NCBI GenBank assembly: GCA_902362715.1
Contig: CABIXN010000001.1
Location: 317,735-381,734 of the forward strand
Direction: 5' to 3'
DNA from: Lachnospiraceae bacterium
GTDB taxonomy: Bacteria; Bacillota; Clostridia; Lachnospirales; Lachnospiraceae
DNA length: 64,000 nucleotides
Shown here piece by piece: positions 1 through 8,667 of this stretch. The translations under genes were made by a program, and so were the position numbers. Each line of letters starts with the position of its first letter. Within the stretch, counting starts at the first letter, position 1. The notes under the pieces are model-generated. The model had not been told where the DNA came from, did no database searches, and saw only the letters and a list, made by a program, of their open reading frames with translations.

Positions 1-875
1 CAGGACAGCTGCAGGACATTGACAGTCTGCTGAGTGATTTTAACCGGGAGATCTCTGATTATCTTTCAGAGGCTGATTTTTCTGATGAAATGTTTGTTAA
101 GGTTCAGCAGAGACTGGATTTGATTAATCATCTGAAATCAAAGTATGGAGATTCTGTAGAAAAAATTTTAGAAGAAAAAGAAAAAAAAGAAGCTAGGATT
201 GAACAGCTTTTAAATTATGAAAATTATAGAAAAGAACTACAGACAAATCTGGAAAATTTGGAAGAAATTCTTACAGAGCTTTCGGATACAATTAGCCGGA
301 TCCGCAGAAAATATGCAAAAGAGCTTATAGCGGAGATGACGCAGGCACTGCAGGACTTAAATTTTCTGGATGTACAGTTTGATATCCGCTTTGAAAAAAC
401 AAAAAATTTTACGGAAGAGGGAACTGACCAGGTTCGGTTTTTTATATCCACGAATCCGGGAGAGGCATTAAAACCGTTAGAACAGACGGCTTCTGGTGGA
501 GAACTTTCCAGAATCATGCTGGCTTTAAAAACAGTTTTGGCCGGAAATGATGAGATAGAGACCTTAATTTTTGATGAAATTGACTCTGGCATCAGCGGAC
601 GAACGGCTCAGAAGGTTGCCGAGAAAATGAAGATGACTGCAAAGGCACATCAGATTATCTGTATTACTCATCTTCCCCAGATTGCATCTATGTCCGACGC
701 TCATTTTTTAATTGAAAAAAAAGCCAGACAGGGAACAACCGTATCAAATATCCGTCCTCTGGATAGAGAAGAAAGTATCCTGGAACTGGCCAGAATGCTT
801 GGCGGGGCAAAGATCACGGATACTGTTAAACAGAGTGCCAGAGAAATGAAAGAAATGGCAGATTCGGTAAAATAA
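1..875 (+). CDS. recN: DNA repair ATPase RecN, C-terminal part
   Basis: SMC-like ATPase that acts at double-strand breaks. The frame is open from base 3, so the gene begins outside the window; about 291 of the usual 560 or so residues are present. Seen: the end of a coiled coil, the ABC signature (SGGELSR, near 495-515) and a Walker B (LIFDEIDSGISG, near 565-600), followed by the ITHLPQIA motif near 660-685. This order is characteristic of the RecN C-terminal head. A short hairpin (CCTGT/ACAGG) lies just after the stop, and a stronger terminator at 932-965 separates recN from spoIVB. Identification is secure. Confidence 0.95.
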   Translation, partial: GQLQDIDSLLSDFNREISDYLSEADFSDEMFVKVQQRLDLINHLKSKYGDSVEKILEEKEKKEARIEQLLNYENYRKELQTNLENLEEILTELSDTISRIRRKYAKELIAEMTQALQDLNFLDVQFDIRFEKTKNFTEEGTDQVRFFISTNPGEALKPLEQTASGGELSRIMLALKTVLAGNDEIETLIFDEIDSGISGRTAQKVAEKMKMTAKAHQIICITHLPQIASMSDAHFLIEKKARQGTTVSNIRPLDREESILELARMLGGAKITDTVKQSAREMKEMADSVK

Positions 876-931
876 TACCTGTGTGGATACAGGCTTTCTT
901 TCACATACTATTTCAGGAATGAAAAAATTTT

Positions 932-965
932 AGGATGCACAAATTGGTGTATCCTTTTTTCTTTC
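932..965 (+). terminator. Intrinsic terminator after recN
   Basis: Stem AGGATGCAC / GTGTATCCT with a 6-nt loop, followed directly by a T-rich run. It ends only about 18 bp before the spoIVB start, so spoIVB needs either read-through or a promoter that was not recognised. Confidence 0.7.
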
Positions 966-983
966 CAATGAAAAGAAAGTCTG

Positions 984-2216
984 GTGTTTAAGGTGCAATT
1001 TTTTCAATGGTTTCAGTTAAAAAGAAAAAGTATTTTTATCGGAATGTTTATGGGACTGCTGGTTTTTGCCTGGTTTTCGCTGATACAGCTGATTCCGGAC
1101 CGTATACAGATTTCGGATCCTTCTAAGCTGACTCTCGGACAGAATCTTCCGGTTTCTTACCAGTGGAAAGATGAAGAGGAAGTGTTCGCAGGAGGAACCA
1201 GTGACACCTATAAGCTGAACTGCAGGTTTCTTGGAATTATACCTGTAAAAAGTGTTACGGTACAGGTAGTTGATGAACAGCAGGTAATCCCGGCCGGTAC
1301 GACCGCCGGCATTCTTCTGGAAATGGATGGAGTATATGTTGTGGATACCAGTGAAATAGAAGACGTCAGCGGAAAGTTTCAGGATCCGGCCAGTCATATT
1401 GTAAAGCCCGGCGACTACATCAAAGCTGTGAATAAAACGGCTGTTTCCACGAAGGAGGATCTATCAAAAGCAGTGGCTTCCTGTAAGGGGGAAGATCTGA
1501 TTCTTACTCTGGTAAGAAACGGGGAACAGATGGACTGTAAAATAAAGCCTGTAAAAACCGGAGAGGACGATTATAAAATCGGACTCTGGGTAAAAGATGA
1601 TCTTGCGGGGGTGGGTACCATTACGTATATTGATGAACAAGGACGTTTCGGTGCTCTGGGGCATGGTATCAGTTCTAGTGAGACACAGCAGCTGATTTCA
1701 TTAAGCAGCGGCAAGTTGTATCAGTCTGATATTGTAGCTGTCAACAAAGGGAAAAAGGGAACCCCCGGAGAACTGGTAGGCATGATTTATTACACGTCGG
1801 ATAACTATTTTGGAAATATTCAGTACAACAGTCAGGCCGGAATTTTTGGCAGATTAGAAAATGCTTCAGATGAACTTGCAGATATGGAGGCGATTCCTGT
1901 GGCTTATAAACAGGAGATTGAAACAGGTCCTGCTCAGATTCAGTGTAATGTAGATGGAGAAATCCAGAAATACGACATTGAAATTGAAGAGGTAAATATT
2001 AACAGCAAAAACAAAAATAAAAGTATGCTGATTCATGTGACAGATGAACGTCTTCTGAATAAGACCGGAGGAATTGTCCAGGGAATGAGCGGCAGTCCAA
2101 TCATTCAAAATGGTAAACTAATAGGGGCGGTTACCCATGTAATGGTGAACGATCCCACAGAAGGATATGGAATATTTGCGGAAACAATGCTAGAAGAAAC
2201 AGAAAAATGTGCGTAA
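984..2216 (+). CDS. spoIVB: SpoIVB sporulation serine peptidase (S55)
   Basis: Forespore-made signalling protease that, in Bacillus, crosses the inner forespore membrane and triggers pro-sigmaK processing. Seen: an N-terminal membrane anchor (about residues 15-35), a PDZ region (about 110-195), His227 in LGHGIS and Ser371 in GMSGSPI, matching the family's catalytic His and Ser, and the C-terminal THVMVNDPTEGYGIF block. The length, 410 aa, is normal. The start chosen is GTG 984; GTG 993 is possible, and neither has a strong ribosome site. Neighbour recN is the expected one, but spo0A is displaced about 6.4 kb downstream. Function is assigned by family; whether sigmaK is the target here is not shown. 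Confidence 0.95.
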   Translation: MFKVQFFQWFQLKRKSIFIGMFMGLLVFAWFSLIQLIPDRIQISDPSKLTLGQNLPVSYQWKDEEEVFAGGTSDTYKLNCRFLGIIPVKSVTVQVVDEQQVIPAGTTAGILLEMDGVYVVDTSEIEDVSGKFQDPASHIVKPGDYIKAVNKTAVSTKEDLSKAVASCKGEDLILTLVRNGEQMDCKIKPVKTGEDDYKIGLWVKDDLAGVGTITYIDEQGRFGALGHGISSSETQQLISLSSGKLYQSDIVAVNKGKKGTPGELVGMIYYTSDNYFGNIQYNSQAGIFGRLENASDELADMEAIPVAYKQEIETGPAQIQCNVDGEIQKYDIEIEEVNINSKNKNKSMLIHVTDERLLNKTGGIVQGMSGSPIIQNGKLIGAVTHVMVNDPTEGYGIFAETMLEETEKCA

Positions 2217-2236
2217 AGAATTTCCTCTCCAGCAAT

Positions 2237-2283
2237 CAGGCAGTTAATGAAGAATTTATTCAGAGACTGCCTGTATTTTTCTT
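2237..2283 (+). terminator. Probable terminator after spoIVB
   Basis: Perfect 8-bp stem CAGGCAGT / ACTGCCTG with a 21-nt loop, followed by TATTTTTCTTT. Confidence 0.6.
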
Positions 2284-2309
2284 TGAATAAAATATACCAG
2301 ATGTGAGAT

Positions 2310-2480
2310 GACTCCCGCCTCTATAGGCGGTGAGCAACAAGTAGATATCAGTGGCGGGAGTCAATCCCCCACCTGATATACGCTCCGCGAGGATGTGCAG
2401 AGATTCGGAATAGAATGTTGTCAGCAAAGCTGACCCGAATCGCGCACACAGTCTTGCGAGAGCAAGACTTGAATATTCAG
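2310..2480 (+). other. Structured intergenic element, copy A
   Basis: Four nested or successive hairpins in about 170 nt without a gene. GACTCCCGCC (2310-2319) pairs with GGCGGGAGTC (2353-2362). The latter strand can instead pair with TCCCCCAC just downstream inside an ATATCAG/CTGATAT stem, giving two exclusive folds. A GATTCGG/CCGAATC stem then encloses GTCAGC-AAA-GCTGAC, and finally GTCTTGC-GAGA-GCAAGAC. The second half matches the element at 28312-28370 in layout and unpaired bases. No known riboswitch class was recognised. Confidence 0.5.
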
Positions 2481-2536
2481 TTTGGATTCAAAAAGTACAG
2501 GTTCCAAAATACAGCGGGAAGGAATTTGGATTCTGG

Positions 2537-2565
2537 TTGCAGGGGAATCAATATATTGCTATAAT
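2537..2565 (+). promoter_or_regulatory. SigA-type promoter for the symporter-argJ operon
   Basis: TTGCAG, 17 bp, TATAAT. The TTG that could open a longer symporter frame is the -35 element itself, which supports the downstream ATG at 2600 as the start. Confidence 0.65.
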
Positions 2566-2599
2566 TAATACATTATGGTCAAAAAGGGGAAAAAGAAAT

Positions 2600-3991
2600 A
2601 TGCAAATGATAGGAAATGTTTTATCGGGGCTTAATGGCGTCGTCTGGGGCGCGCCTATGCTGATTCTTTTATTCGGAACACATTTGTTTTTAACAGTACG
2701 TTTGAAATTTATTCAGAAATATACGTTTAAAGGAATCCGGCTGTGTGTAACTAAAGATGAGGACAGCCAGGGAGATATCAGTCAGTTTGGGGCTTTGGCC
2801 ACGGCTCTGGCAGCTACTATTGGAACGGGAAATATTATTGGTGTGTCTACAGCCATTGCTCTTGGAGGTGCAGGAGCGGTATTTTGGTGCTGGATTACCG
2901 GTGTATTTGGTATTGCCACGAAATATTCTGAGGCTGTATTATCGGTCAAATATAGAGTCAAGGATAAAAATGGTTCTATGAAGGGCGGTCCTATGTATAC
3001 CATTGAACGGGGACTGAAATGTAAATGGCTGGCAGTGATTTTTGCATTATTTACGATTCTTGCCACCTTTGGAGCAGGGTGTACCGTTCAGTCCCATGCG
3101 ATTACTAATATTATTGAGACTACATATCATGTACCGCCTGCTGTCAGCGGAGCAGTAGTAACGGTGCTGTGTGCTTTTGTTATCCTTGGCGGTGTGAAAA
3201 CTATAGCAAAAGTATGTGAAAAACTGGTTCCGTTTATGGCACTGTTTTATATTATCGGATGTATTGCAATTCTCATCATAAACCGTGAGTTTTTGATTCC
3301 TGCAATTTCGCTGATTTTAAAATCTGCATTTACAACTCAGGCGGCAACAGGCGGATTTATTGGAAGTACCATAATGACTGCCTGCCGGTATGGTATGGCC
3401 CGGGGCTTATTTTCCAATGAATCAGGGCTTGGAACAGCACCCATTGCGGCTGCCTCTGCCCAGACGAAAAATCCAGTTCGTCAGGCGCTGGTATCTATGA
3501 CGGGAACTTTCTGGGATACGGTTATTGTTTGTGCAATGACGGGGATTGTGATTGTAAGTTCCATGCTTCACATTCCGGGGCAGTTTGCTCAGGCGGCAGA
3601 TGATGGACTGACACAGATATCCTTTGCCCAGCTGCCTGCAGGGGGTGGCCTGATTTTAACAATTGCCTTAAGTGCTTTTGCCTTTACTACAATTTTAGGG
3701 TGGTCGTATTACGGAGAGTGCTGTTCGGAATATCTGTTTGGATTAAAAAGTGTAAAAATATACAGAATTATTTTTTTGGCAGTACTGTTTGTTGGTGCAG
3801 TAATATCTCTTGATATTATCTGGACTTTTTCAGATCTGATGAATGGACTTATGGCATTTCCAAATCTGATTTCACTGCTATTGTTAAGCGGTGTAGTTGT
3901 AAAAGAAACCAGATATTATCTGTGGGAAAAACGATTGAATGAAAAGGCGGGTACAAAAGAAGGTCCGGCGGCCGGAAAGGAACAGGAGTGA
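2600..3991 (+). CDS. Alanine/glycine:cation symporter (AGCS family)
   Basis: Sodium- or proton-coupled uptake of alanine or glycine across the cell membrane. Seen: many hydrophobic spans, the AGCS block TIGTGNIIGV near residues 70-80, GPMYTIERG, and ARGLFSNESGLG near 265-280, which are typical of the family. Start ATG 2600 follows AAAAGGGGA at a fair distance; an upstream TTG lies inside the promoter. The length is 463 aa. It is followed 6 bp after its stop by the argJ start, so the two are probably co-transcribed. Substrate is inferred from the family and not visible in the sequence. Confidence 0.9.
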   Translation: MQMIGNVLSGLNGVVWGAPMLILLFGTHLFLTVRLKFIQKYTFKGIRLCVTKDEDSQGDISQFGALATALAATIGTGNIIGVSTAIALGGAGAVFWCWITGVFGIATKYSEAVLSVKYRVKDKNGSMKGGPMYTIERGLKCKWLAVIFALFTILATFGAGCTVQSHAITNIIETTYHVPPAVSGAVVTVLCAFVILGGVKTIAKVCEKLVPFMALFYIIGCIAILIINREFLIPAISLILKSAFTTQAATGGFIGSTIMTACRYGMARGLFSNESGLGTAPIAAASAQTKNPVRQALVSMTGTFWDTVIVCAMTGIVIVSSMLHIPGQFAQAADDGLTQISFAQLPAGGGLILTIALSAFAFTTILGWSYYGECCSEYLFGLKSVKIYRIIFLAVLFVGAVISLDIIWTFSDLMNGLMAFPNLISLLLLSGVVVKETRYYLWEKRLNEKAGTKEGPAAGKEQE

Positions 3992-3996
3992 TTGAT

Positions 3997-5241
3997 ATGA
4001 CAGCAAAAAAAATTGAAGGTTTTTTATGTGAAGAAGGCGGTGTATGTGCAGCAAAGGGATTTTTGGCAAATGGTCTCAACTGCGGACTAAATCCGGTAAA
4101 GGAAAAAAATGATCTGGGTCTCATTTTCAGTAAGCGTGTATGTAATGCAGCTGCAGTATATACTTTAAATAAGGTGAAAGGGGCTCCAATTCTTGTTACA
4201 AAGAAGAATCTGGAACTTACCGGGGGAAGAGCAAGAGGTGTCATTGTAAATAGCAAAAATGCCAATACATGCAATGCTGACGGGGTTAAAAAGGCAGAAG
4301 CCATGTGCCGCCTTGCCGGAGAGGCTCTTATGGTGAAGCCGGAAGAGATGATTGTAGCTTCCACAGGGGTTATTGGCCAGGTTCTGCCCATTGAACCAAT
4401 AGAGCTTCATATAAAGGAATTGTCAGAAGGTCTTTCCACAGAGAATCATGTAAAGGCGGCCAATGCCATTATGACTACAGATACATTTCCAAAAGAGGTG
4501 GCGGTATCTTTTAAAATTGGAGATGTGGTCTGCCGGATTGGCGGAATGGCAAAAGGCAGTGGAATGATTCATCCGAATATGGCAACTACACTGAATTTTA
4601 TTACAACGGATGCAGATATTTCTTCTGAGCTGCTAAAAAAGGCACTGGGAGAAATTGTAAAGATAACTTATAACTGTCTTAGTATTGACGGAGATACCTC
4701 TACCAATGATATGGTGTGTATTCTTGCAAATGGAATGGCAGGGAATGAACAGATTTCATCAGAGGATGAAAATTATCAGGTATTTAAAAATGCTTTATAT
4801 GCGGTAATGATGACTATGACAAAACTGCTGGCAAAAGATGGAGAGGGCGCAAGCAAGCTGTTAGAGTGTACCTGCAGCCAGGCCCCTGACCTGGATACTG
4901 CGATTGTCGTTGCAAAAAGTGTAATTCGTTCTCCGCTTTTTAAATGTGCGATGTTTGGGGAAGACGCCAATTGGGGAAGAATTTTGTGCGCGGTGGGATA
5001 CGCTCCCGCTGAATTTGATATAGGGAAAGTAGCGGTAGACCTTGTCTCTGATAAGGGCAGGATTCATGTCTGTGAAAATGGAGCAGGTGTTCCCTTTTCA
5101 GAAGATGAGGCAAAAATAGTACTTAGTGCAGATGAAATTGGGATTGAGATTAATCTGAATCAAGGAGATGCCTGTGCGAAAGCCTGGGGATGTGATCTTA
5201 CATATGATTATGTAAAAATTAACGGAGATTATCGTTCCTGA
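3997..5241 (+). CDS. argJ: Glutamate N-acetyltransferase / ornithine acetyltransferase ArgJ
   Basis: Transfers acetyl from N-acetylornithine to glutamate, recycling acetyl in arginine synthesis; forms with this family fold may also use acetyl-CoA. The enzyme cuts itself before a Thr to form alpha and beta chains. Seen: the autoprocessing region GMIHPNMATTL, with Thr197 the predicted nucleophile (the usual motif is MATML), GDTSTNDM near residues 229-236, and the C-terminal DLTYDYVKINGDYR. The length, 414 aa, is normal. ATG 3997 is chosen because AGGAG ends 8 bp before it; GTG 3988 overlaps the ribosome site. No other arg genes are nearby, which is unusual because argJ is often clustered with argB/C/D. 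Confidence 0.95.
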   Translation: MTAKKIEGFLCEEGGVCAAKGFLANGLNCGLNPVKEKNDLGLIFSKRVCNAAAVYTLNKVKGAPILVTKKNLELTGGRARGVIVNSKNANTCNADGVKKAEAMCRLAGEALMVKPEEMIVASTGVIGQVLPIEPIELHIKELSEGLSTENHVKAANAIMTTDTFPKEVAVSFKIGDVVCRIGGMAKGSGMIHPNMATTLNFITTDADISSELLKKALGEIVKITYNCLSIDGDTSTNDMVCILANGMAGNEQISSEDENYQVFKNALYAVMMTMTKLLAKDGEGASKLLECTCSQAPDLDTAIVVAKSVIRSPLFKCAMFGEDANWGRILCAVGYAPAEFDIGKVAVDLVSDKGRIHVCENGAGVPFSEDEAKIVLSADEIGIEINLNQGDACAKAWGCDLTYDYVKINGDYRS

Positions 5242-5266
5242 TGCCACAGGAAACTATCATTAAAGG

Positions 5267-5320
5267 TATTGCAATAGAAAAAGAGTCCTGCTTTTGCGGG
5301 ATTCTTTTTTTATTGCAATA
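5267..5320. terminator. Bidirectional terminator between argJ and the QueG-like gene
   Basis: TATTGCAATA occurs at both outer edges (it is its own complement) around AGAGTCCTGC-TTTT-GCGGGATTCT, with A- and T-rich flanks. It can terminate argJ and the converging gene at 5333. Confidence 0.75.
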
Positions 5321-5332
5321 ACAGAGAGGATG

Positions 5333-6142
5333 TCAGTTCTGTTTTTGGCAGGGATTTTGAAATGTGCATGGGAGAGGTGTAAGACATTTTCCACAGACTT
5401 CACTGCCGGATGCACTGCCGTTTCCTTCTGTATAGGAACTTCCAAACTGGGTGTACACGGATGCGTTTTTCAGGCATTGCGTAAAACAGAGCTTTCTGTC
5501 AAATCCGGAAGATGTAAGAGCTCCTGAAGGACAGTTTTTGACACAGGCCATACAGCTGCCGGAGGATTTATACAGGCAGTTTTCAGATACAGAAGGTTCA
5601 TCTGCCGCAAAGGGAAGTGTTGTAACAATGGCGTTTAATCTGCCGCAGCAGCCTTTGTTTGTGATCAGCATACGATTCAGACCGAAAGTCCCAAGGCCTG
5701 CCAGAAAGGCAATATGTCGGAATGACCATCTGCCGGTGATATTTTCACGATCAAAAAATCCGGATGCCTTTGAAACAGCTGCCTGATAGCCGTGCTCTGT
5801 AATAAAATGAATGATATGCTGGTTCAATTTTGGAAACATTGCATTGGTTATTTCATAGGCTCTGGCCCATTCCGGAGAAGCAAGTCCGCAAAAACGGTTA
5901 GATTGACCGATATTTTTAGAGAATGGAATGAAATATGCCAGAACAACTGTTGCGCCCGGAAGAATCTCCATAGGCTGGTCATGTTCCCGGTGTACCAGGT
6001 TTTTTAATTCTTTCCAGTAAGGGTGGGAGGCATCGGCATATCCTGTCAATGGTGCTTCCCATATATGGGAGAAATCATCCGGCAGCGGATACTTTTGAAT
6101 AAAGTGTTCTATTTCTGATTGAATCATATTTTTTGTTATCAT
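5333..6142 (-). CDS. QueG-like double 4Fe-4S protein
   Basis: The C-terminal third carries two ferredoxin-type cysteine clusters (CMACVKNCP, then CFTQC and CGKCLTPLPC), and the middle has SFRHIAFLAGLGTFGLNRMLIT, a block shared with epoxyqueuosine reductase QueG. At 269 aa it is shorter than true QueG (about 380), and its N-terminal domain is reduced. It is therefore better described as a QueG-related iron-sulfur oxidoreductase of unknown substrate. The start ATG at 6142 has GGAAGG upstream. It converges with argJ and shows no functional link to its neighbours. Confidence 0.7.
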   Translation of the reverse strand: MITKNMIQSEIEHFIQKYPLPDDFSHIWEAPLTGYADASHPYWKELKNLVHREHDQPMEILPGATVVLAYFIPFSKNIGQSNRFCGLASPEWARAYEITNAMFPKLNQHIIHFITEHGYQAAVSKASGFFDRENITGRWSFRHIAFLAGLGTFGLNRMLITNKGCCGRLNAIVTTLPFAADEPSVSENCLYKSSGSCMACVKNCPSGALTSSGFDRKLCFTQCLKNASVYTQFGSSYTEGNGSASGSEVCGKCLTPLPCTFQNPCQKQN

Positions 6143-6231
6143 AAGTAACGCCTTCCATTGAAATTAAGGATTTCTTTTATTGTATAAAATTGGAGATTAA
6201 AGTAAAATAAGCAGGGATACCGTCAGTGGGA

Positions 6232-6900
6232 TTAGGCTTTCCGAAACATGGAGGCAAAGGCGGCCGCAAGTGTAATCAAAGTGAACCAGACAGCGGGAAT
6301 GCCAAAGATGCCTGTTGTAATACTGCCAAGTACTGCACCCAGCAAAAAGGTTCCGATAATAATGAAATAATACCTGGATTTTGTCAGATTTTTTGTGTCT
6401 CTGTTTACAAAAAACTGATACAAAAAATCGACAGCACTGCGAAGGTTTCCTGTACACATGGTAGTTGCACAGCCGGTTCCTTTTATTTTCCGGAAAGTTT
6501 CTACCTGAATGGAGCAGGCAAAAGCAATCAGTGTGGTTGCAGCTATATTGTAAGTGCCGTAGGGAATCAGGCCCACAAGAAACATCAGTATCATTTCAAG
6601 TACCAGGGTCATCTGTCTCCAGTGCAGAAAATTTGGGGACAGCCGGTCTCGAATCCGGTTTGTCAGCAGGATACCGGCGATAAATGCCAAAATAGGAATC
6701 AGATAGAAAAGAGCCCGGAAAAATTCCTGAGAAGATAGATACATAGCAAACAAAACCAGATTGCCGGTCTGACAGTTGGCAAAAACCTGGTCCCGGCAGA
6801 CAAAAGAGTAAGATTCTAAAAAACCGCCGGTGACTGCCAGAAGTGATATAACAAAAACAGATTCAGAAGGCTGAATTTTTGACTGCATAATAAACAACAT
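6232..6900 (-). CDS. DUF1275 (YoaK-type) membrane protein
   Basis: A 222-aa integral membrane protein with about six spans. Seen: early TGGFLESYSF and CQTGNLVLFAM motifs and a later TTMCTGNLR motif, the hallmark repeats of DUF1275. The family's function is unknown; small-molecule transport has been suggested from the fold only. Start ATG at 6900 follows AAAGGAGT. It diverges from the sigma factor gene at 7021 across a 120-bp gap. Confidence 0.85.
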   Translation of the reverse strand: MLFIMQSKIQPSESVFVISLLAVTGGFLESYSFVCRDQVFANCQTGNLVLFAMYLSSQEFFRALFYLIPILAFIAGILLTNRIRDRLSPNFLHWRQMTLVLEMILMFLVGLIPYGTYNIAATTLIAFACSIQVETFRKIKGTGCATTMCTGNLRSAVDFLYQFFVNRDTKNLTKSRYYFIIIGTFLLGAVLGSITTGIFGIPAVWFTLITLAAAFASMFRKA

Positions 6901-7020
6901 ACTCCTTTCATTTACTATGTTTATTATAAGAGATAGATCAAAACATGCAAGTCTTTGCAGCAGAAGAAAATATGAAGTACGTGAAATTTAACTTTAAGAG
7001 AAACTTTTGGGAGAAGAAAA

Positions 7021-7575
7021 GTGTCTAATGTTATGAAGGAAGTCAATAGCAAAAACAGTGATTTGGAAAAGGACAAAACTGTTAAGAAAAAAGAAGCTTT
7101 GAATATAGAGCACTGTGTTCATCAGGCGCTGACGAAAAATTATGACAGGTATTACCGTCTGGCATACAGTTATGCAAAAAATGAAGCGGATGCTATGGAT
7201 ATTGTACAGGAAGGGGCTTACAGAGCTATTTTAAAATGCGGCAGTATCCGGCAGAAAGAATTTATAGAAACATGGATCTATCGTGTGATGATCCGTACTG
7301 CTTTGAATTATATAAAAAAACGGAAACAGGAACAGAAGTTTGCTGAGATTTCTGATATTGCAGAAGGAATAGAAGATCATTATGAAAATGTGGATCTGAA
7401 AAATGCTATCCGGCAGCTGGGAGAACCTGCAGGTACGATTATCAGATTAAGGTTTTTTGAGGAACTGCCTATCTCTCAGATTGCTAAAATATTGGAAGAG
7501 AATGAGAACACCGTAAAAAGCAGACTGTATCGTTCTTTGAAATCCTTGAAAAAGGCAATGGAACAGGAGGGGTGA
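7021..7575 (+). CDS. ECF-type RNA polymerase sigma factor (SigV-like)
   Basis: Directs RNA polymerase to a small stress regulon. Seen: sigma region 2 (YYRLAYSYAKNEADAMDIVQEG, roughly residues 40-62) and region 4 (LPISQIAKIL followed by ENTVKSRLYR, roughly 145-170), with no region 3, as in ECF factors. The length is 184 aa. GTG 7021 is chosen (GGGAG 7 bp upstream); ATG 7033 is an alternative. It overlaps the ribosome site of the anti-sigma gene, so the two are translationally coupled. The partner is RsiV-like, which suggests a SigV role. No ECF-type promoter was recognised in front. Confidence 0.85.
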   Translation: MSNVMKEVNSKNSDLEKDKTVKKKEALNIEHCVHQALTKNYDRYYRLAYSYAKNEADAMDIVQEGAYRAILKCGSIRQKEFIETWIYRVMIRTALNYIKKRKQEQKFAEISDIAEGIEDHYENVDLKNAIRQLGEPAGTIIRLRFFEELPISQIAKILEENENTVKSRLYRSLKSLKKAMEQEG

Positions 7576-7577
7576 TC

Positions 7578-8465
7578 TTGACGGAATGGAGAGAACTTGA
7601 AGAACTGAAAAAAGAGTATCAGAATATTCCGGTTCCATCAGAAGGAAGATCCGGTGTAGAGACAGCCGTAAAACTGGCAGTAAAAATAAAGAGGGATAGA
7701 AAAAGAAAACGGTTTCTGGGACGTGTTTTGGCAGCTGCGGCTGTATTGCTGCTGATTTTTGTGTTGCCCAATACTTCTAAAACAATTGCCTATGCTATGC
7801 AGAAAATACCGGTTCTGGGTGCTGTTATCAGTGTTGTAGTTCCAGAGGAATACCGCTATGAAAGCGAGCGATATCAGGCCGATGTGTCAGTACCCAGGCT
7901 TGTGGTAGAAGAGAGTACATCAACAGCCGGTATAGAAAAATCGGCGGATGAAATTAACAGAGAAGTTGATGAGATGACAAAACGTCTGATTCAGCAATTT
8001 GAAGCTGATGTAAAAAACGGACAAAGTTACGGAGGAGTCACCGTAAGCCATAAGGTTGTAACAAATACGGATCAGTGGTTTACTCTTCGGATTGATGTAT
8101 ATGAAGCTGCAGGAAGCAGTAATTTTTATTCTTATTTTTATCATATTAACAAAGTAACAGGTGAAATTGCTCAGCTGAAAGACATTTTTAAACGGGGTTC
8201 AGACTATAGAGCGGTTATCAGCAATGAAATTAAAAAGCAGATGAAAAAGGAGATGGATGCGGATCCGGATGTGATTTACTGGTTAAACAATTCGGAAATA
8301 GGAGATGGAAATTTTAAAGCAATTCAGGAAAACCAAAAATTTTATTTTGACAGGGAAGGTAATATTGTGATCTGTTTTGACAAGTATGAAGTGGCACCAG
8401 GCTATATGGGACCGTCAGAATTTACCATTGACAGCAAGGTTATTGCTGAATATTTAGTGAAATAG
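7578..8465 (+). CDS. RsiV-like anti-sigma factor (DUF3298 domain)
   Basis: Membrane protein expected to hold the upstream sigma factor inactive. In Bacillus and Clostridioides, RsiV binds lysozyme with its outer domain and is then cut by signal peptidase and a site-2 protease. Seen: a cytoplasmic N-terminus of about 40 aa, one membrane span (LAAAAVLLLIFVLP, about residues 47-60) directly followed by an AYA signal-peptidase-like site, and a C-terminal DUF3298-type domain. The length, 295 aa, is close to RsiV (285). TTG 7578 is chosen because AGGAGG ends 7 bp upstream; GTG 7572 would be too close. Lysozyme sensing is inferred from the family; no resistance gene lies next to it. Confidence 0.75.
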   Translation: MTEWRELEELKKEYQNIPVPSEGRSGVETAVKLAVKIKRDRKRKRFLGRVLAAAAVLLLIFVLPNTSKTIAYAMQKIPVLGAVISVVVPEEYRYESERYQADVSVPRLVVEESTSTAGIEKSADEINREVDEMTKRLIQQFEADVKNGQSYGGVTVSHKVVTNTDQWFTLRIDVYEAAGSSNFYSYFYHINKVTGEIAQLKDIFKRGSDYRAVISNEIKKQMKKEMDADPDVIYWLNNSEIGDGNFKAIQENQKFYFDREGNIVICFDKYEVAPGYMGPSEFTIDSKVIAEYLVK

Positions 8466-8576
8466 GAAAAATATGGATTTACGCCTAGTATTTTGTGGAT
8501 TTTCATGATAATATACCGAAACAATATGAAATGAAGAAATTTGAAGGAATTTAACGTTTTATATTGGTTTATGGTA

Positions 8577-8619
8577 TCGACAGTCTTCGACAATAGTCTA
8601 TCTGGAGTATGATTATAAT
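8577..8619 (+). promoter_or_regulatory. spo0A promoter with 0A box
   Basis: TTCGACA (8586-8592) is the exact complement of the Spo0A box TGTCGAA; ATCGACA (8576-8582) is a one-mismatch second copy. A TATAAT lies at 8614-8619 with only a poor -35, as expected for a Spo0A-activated SigA promoter. It suggests autoregulation. Confidence 0.6.
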
Positions 8620-8667
8620 ACCTTTAGTTCCATTGATAGAATACTTTTGACAAAAACGGAGGTAATT

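Noticed and set aside
2286..2536. Glycine riboswitch or T-box before the symporter
   Set aside because: Glycine-transport genes often carry one, but the conserved glycine-riboswitch and T-box sequence words are absent.
5294..6007. Plus-strand frames opposite the QueG-like gene
   Set aside because: The opposite strand holds a well-conserved cysteine-cluster protein with a ribosome site; the plus-strand frames are shadows.
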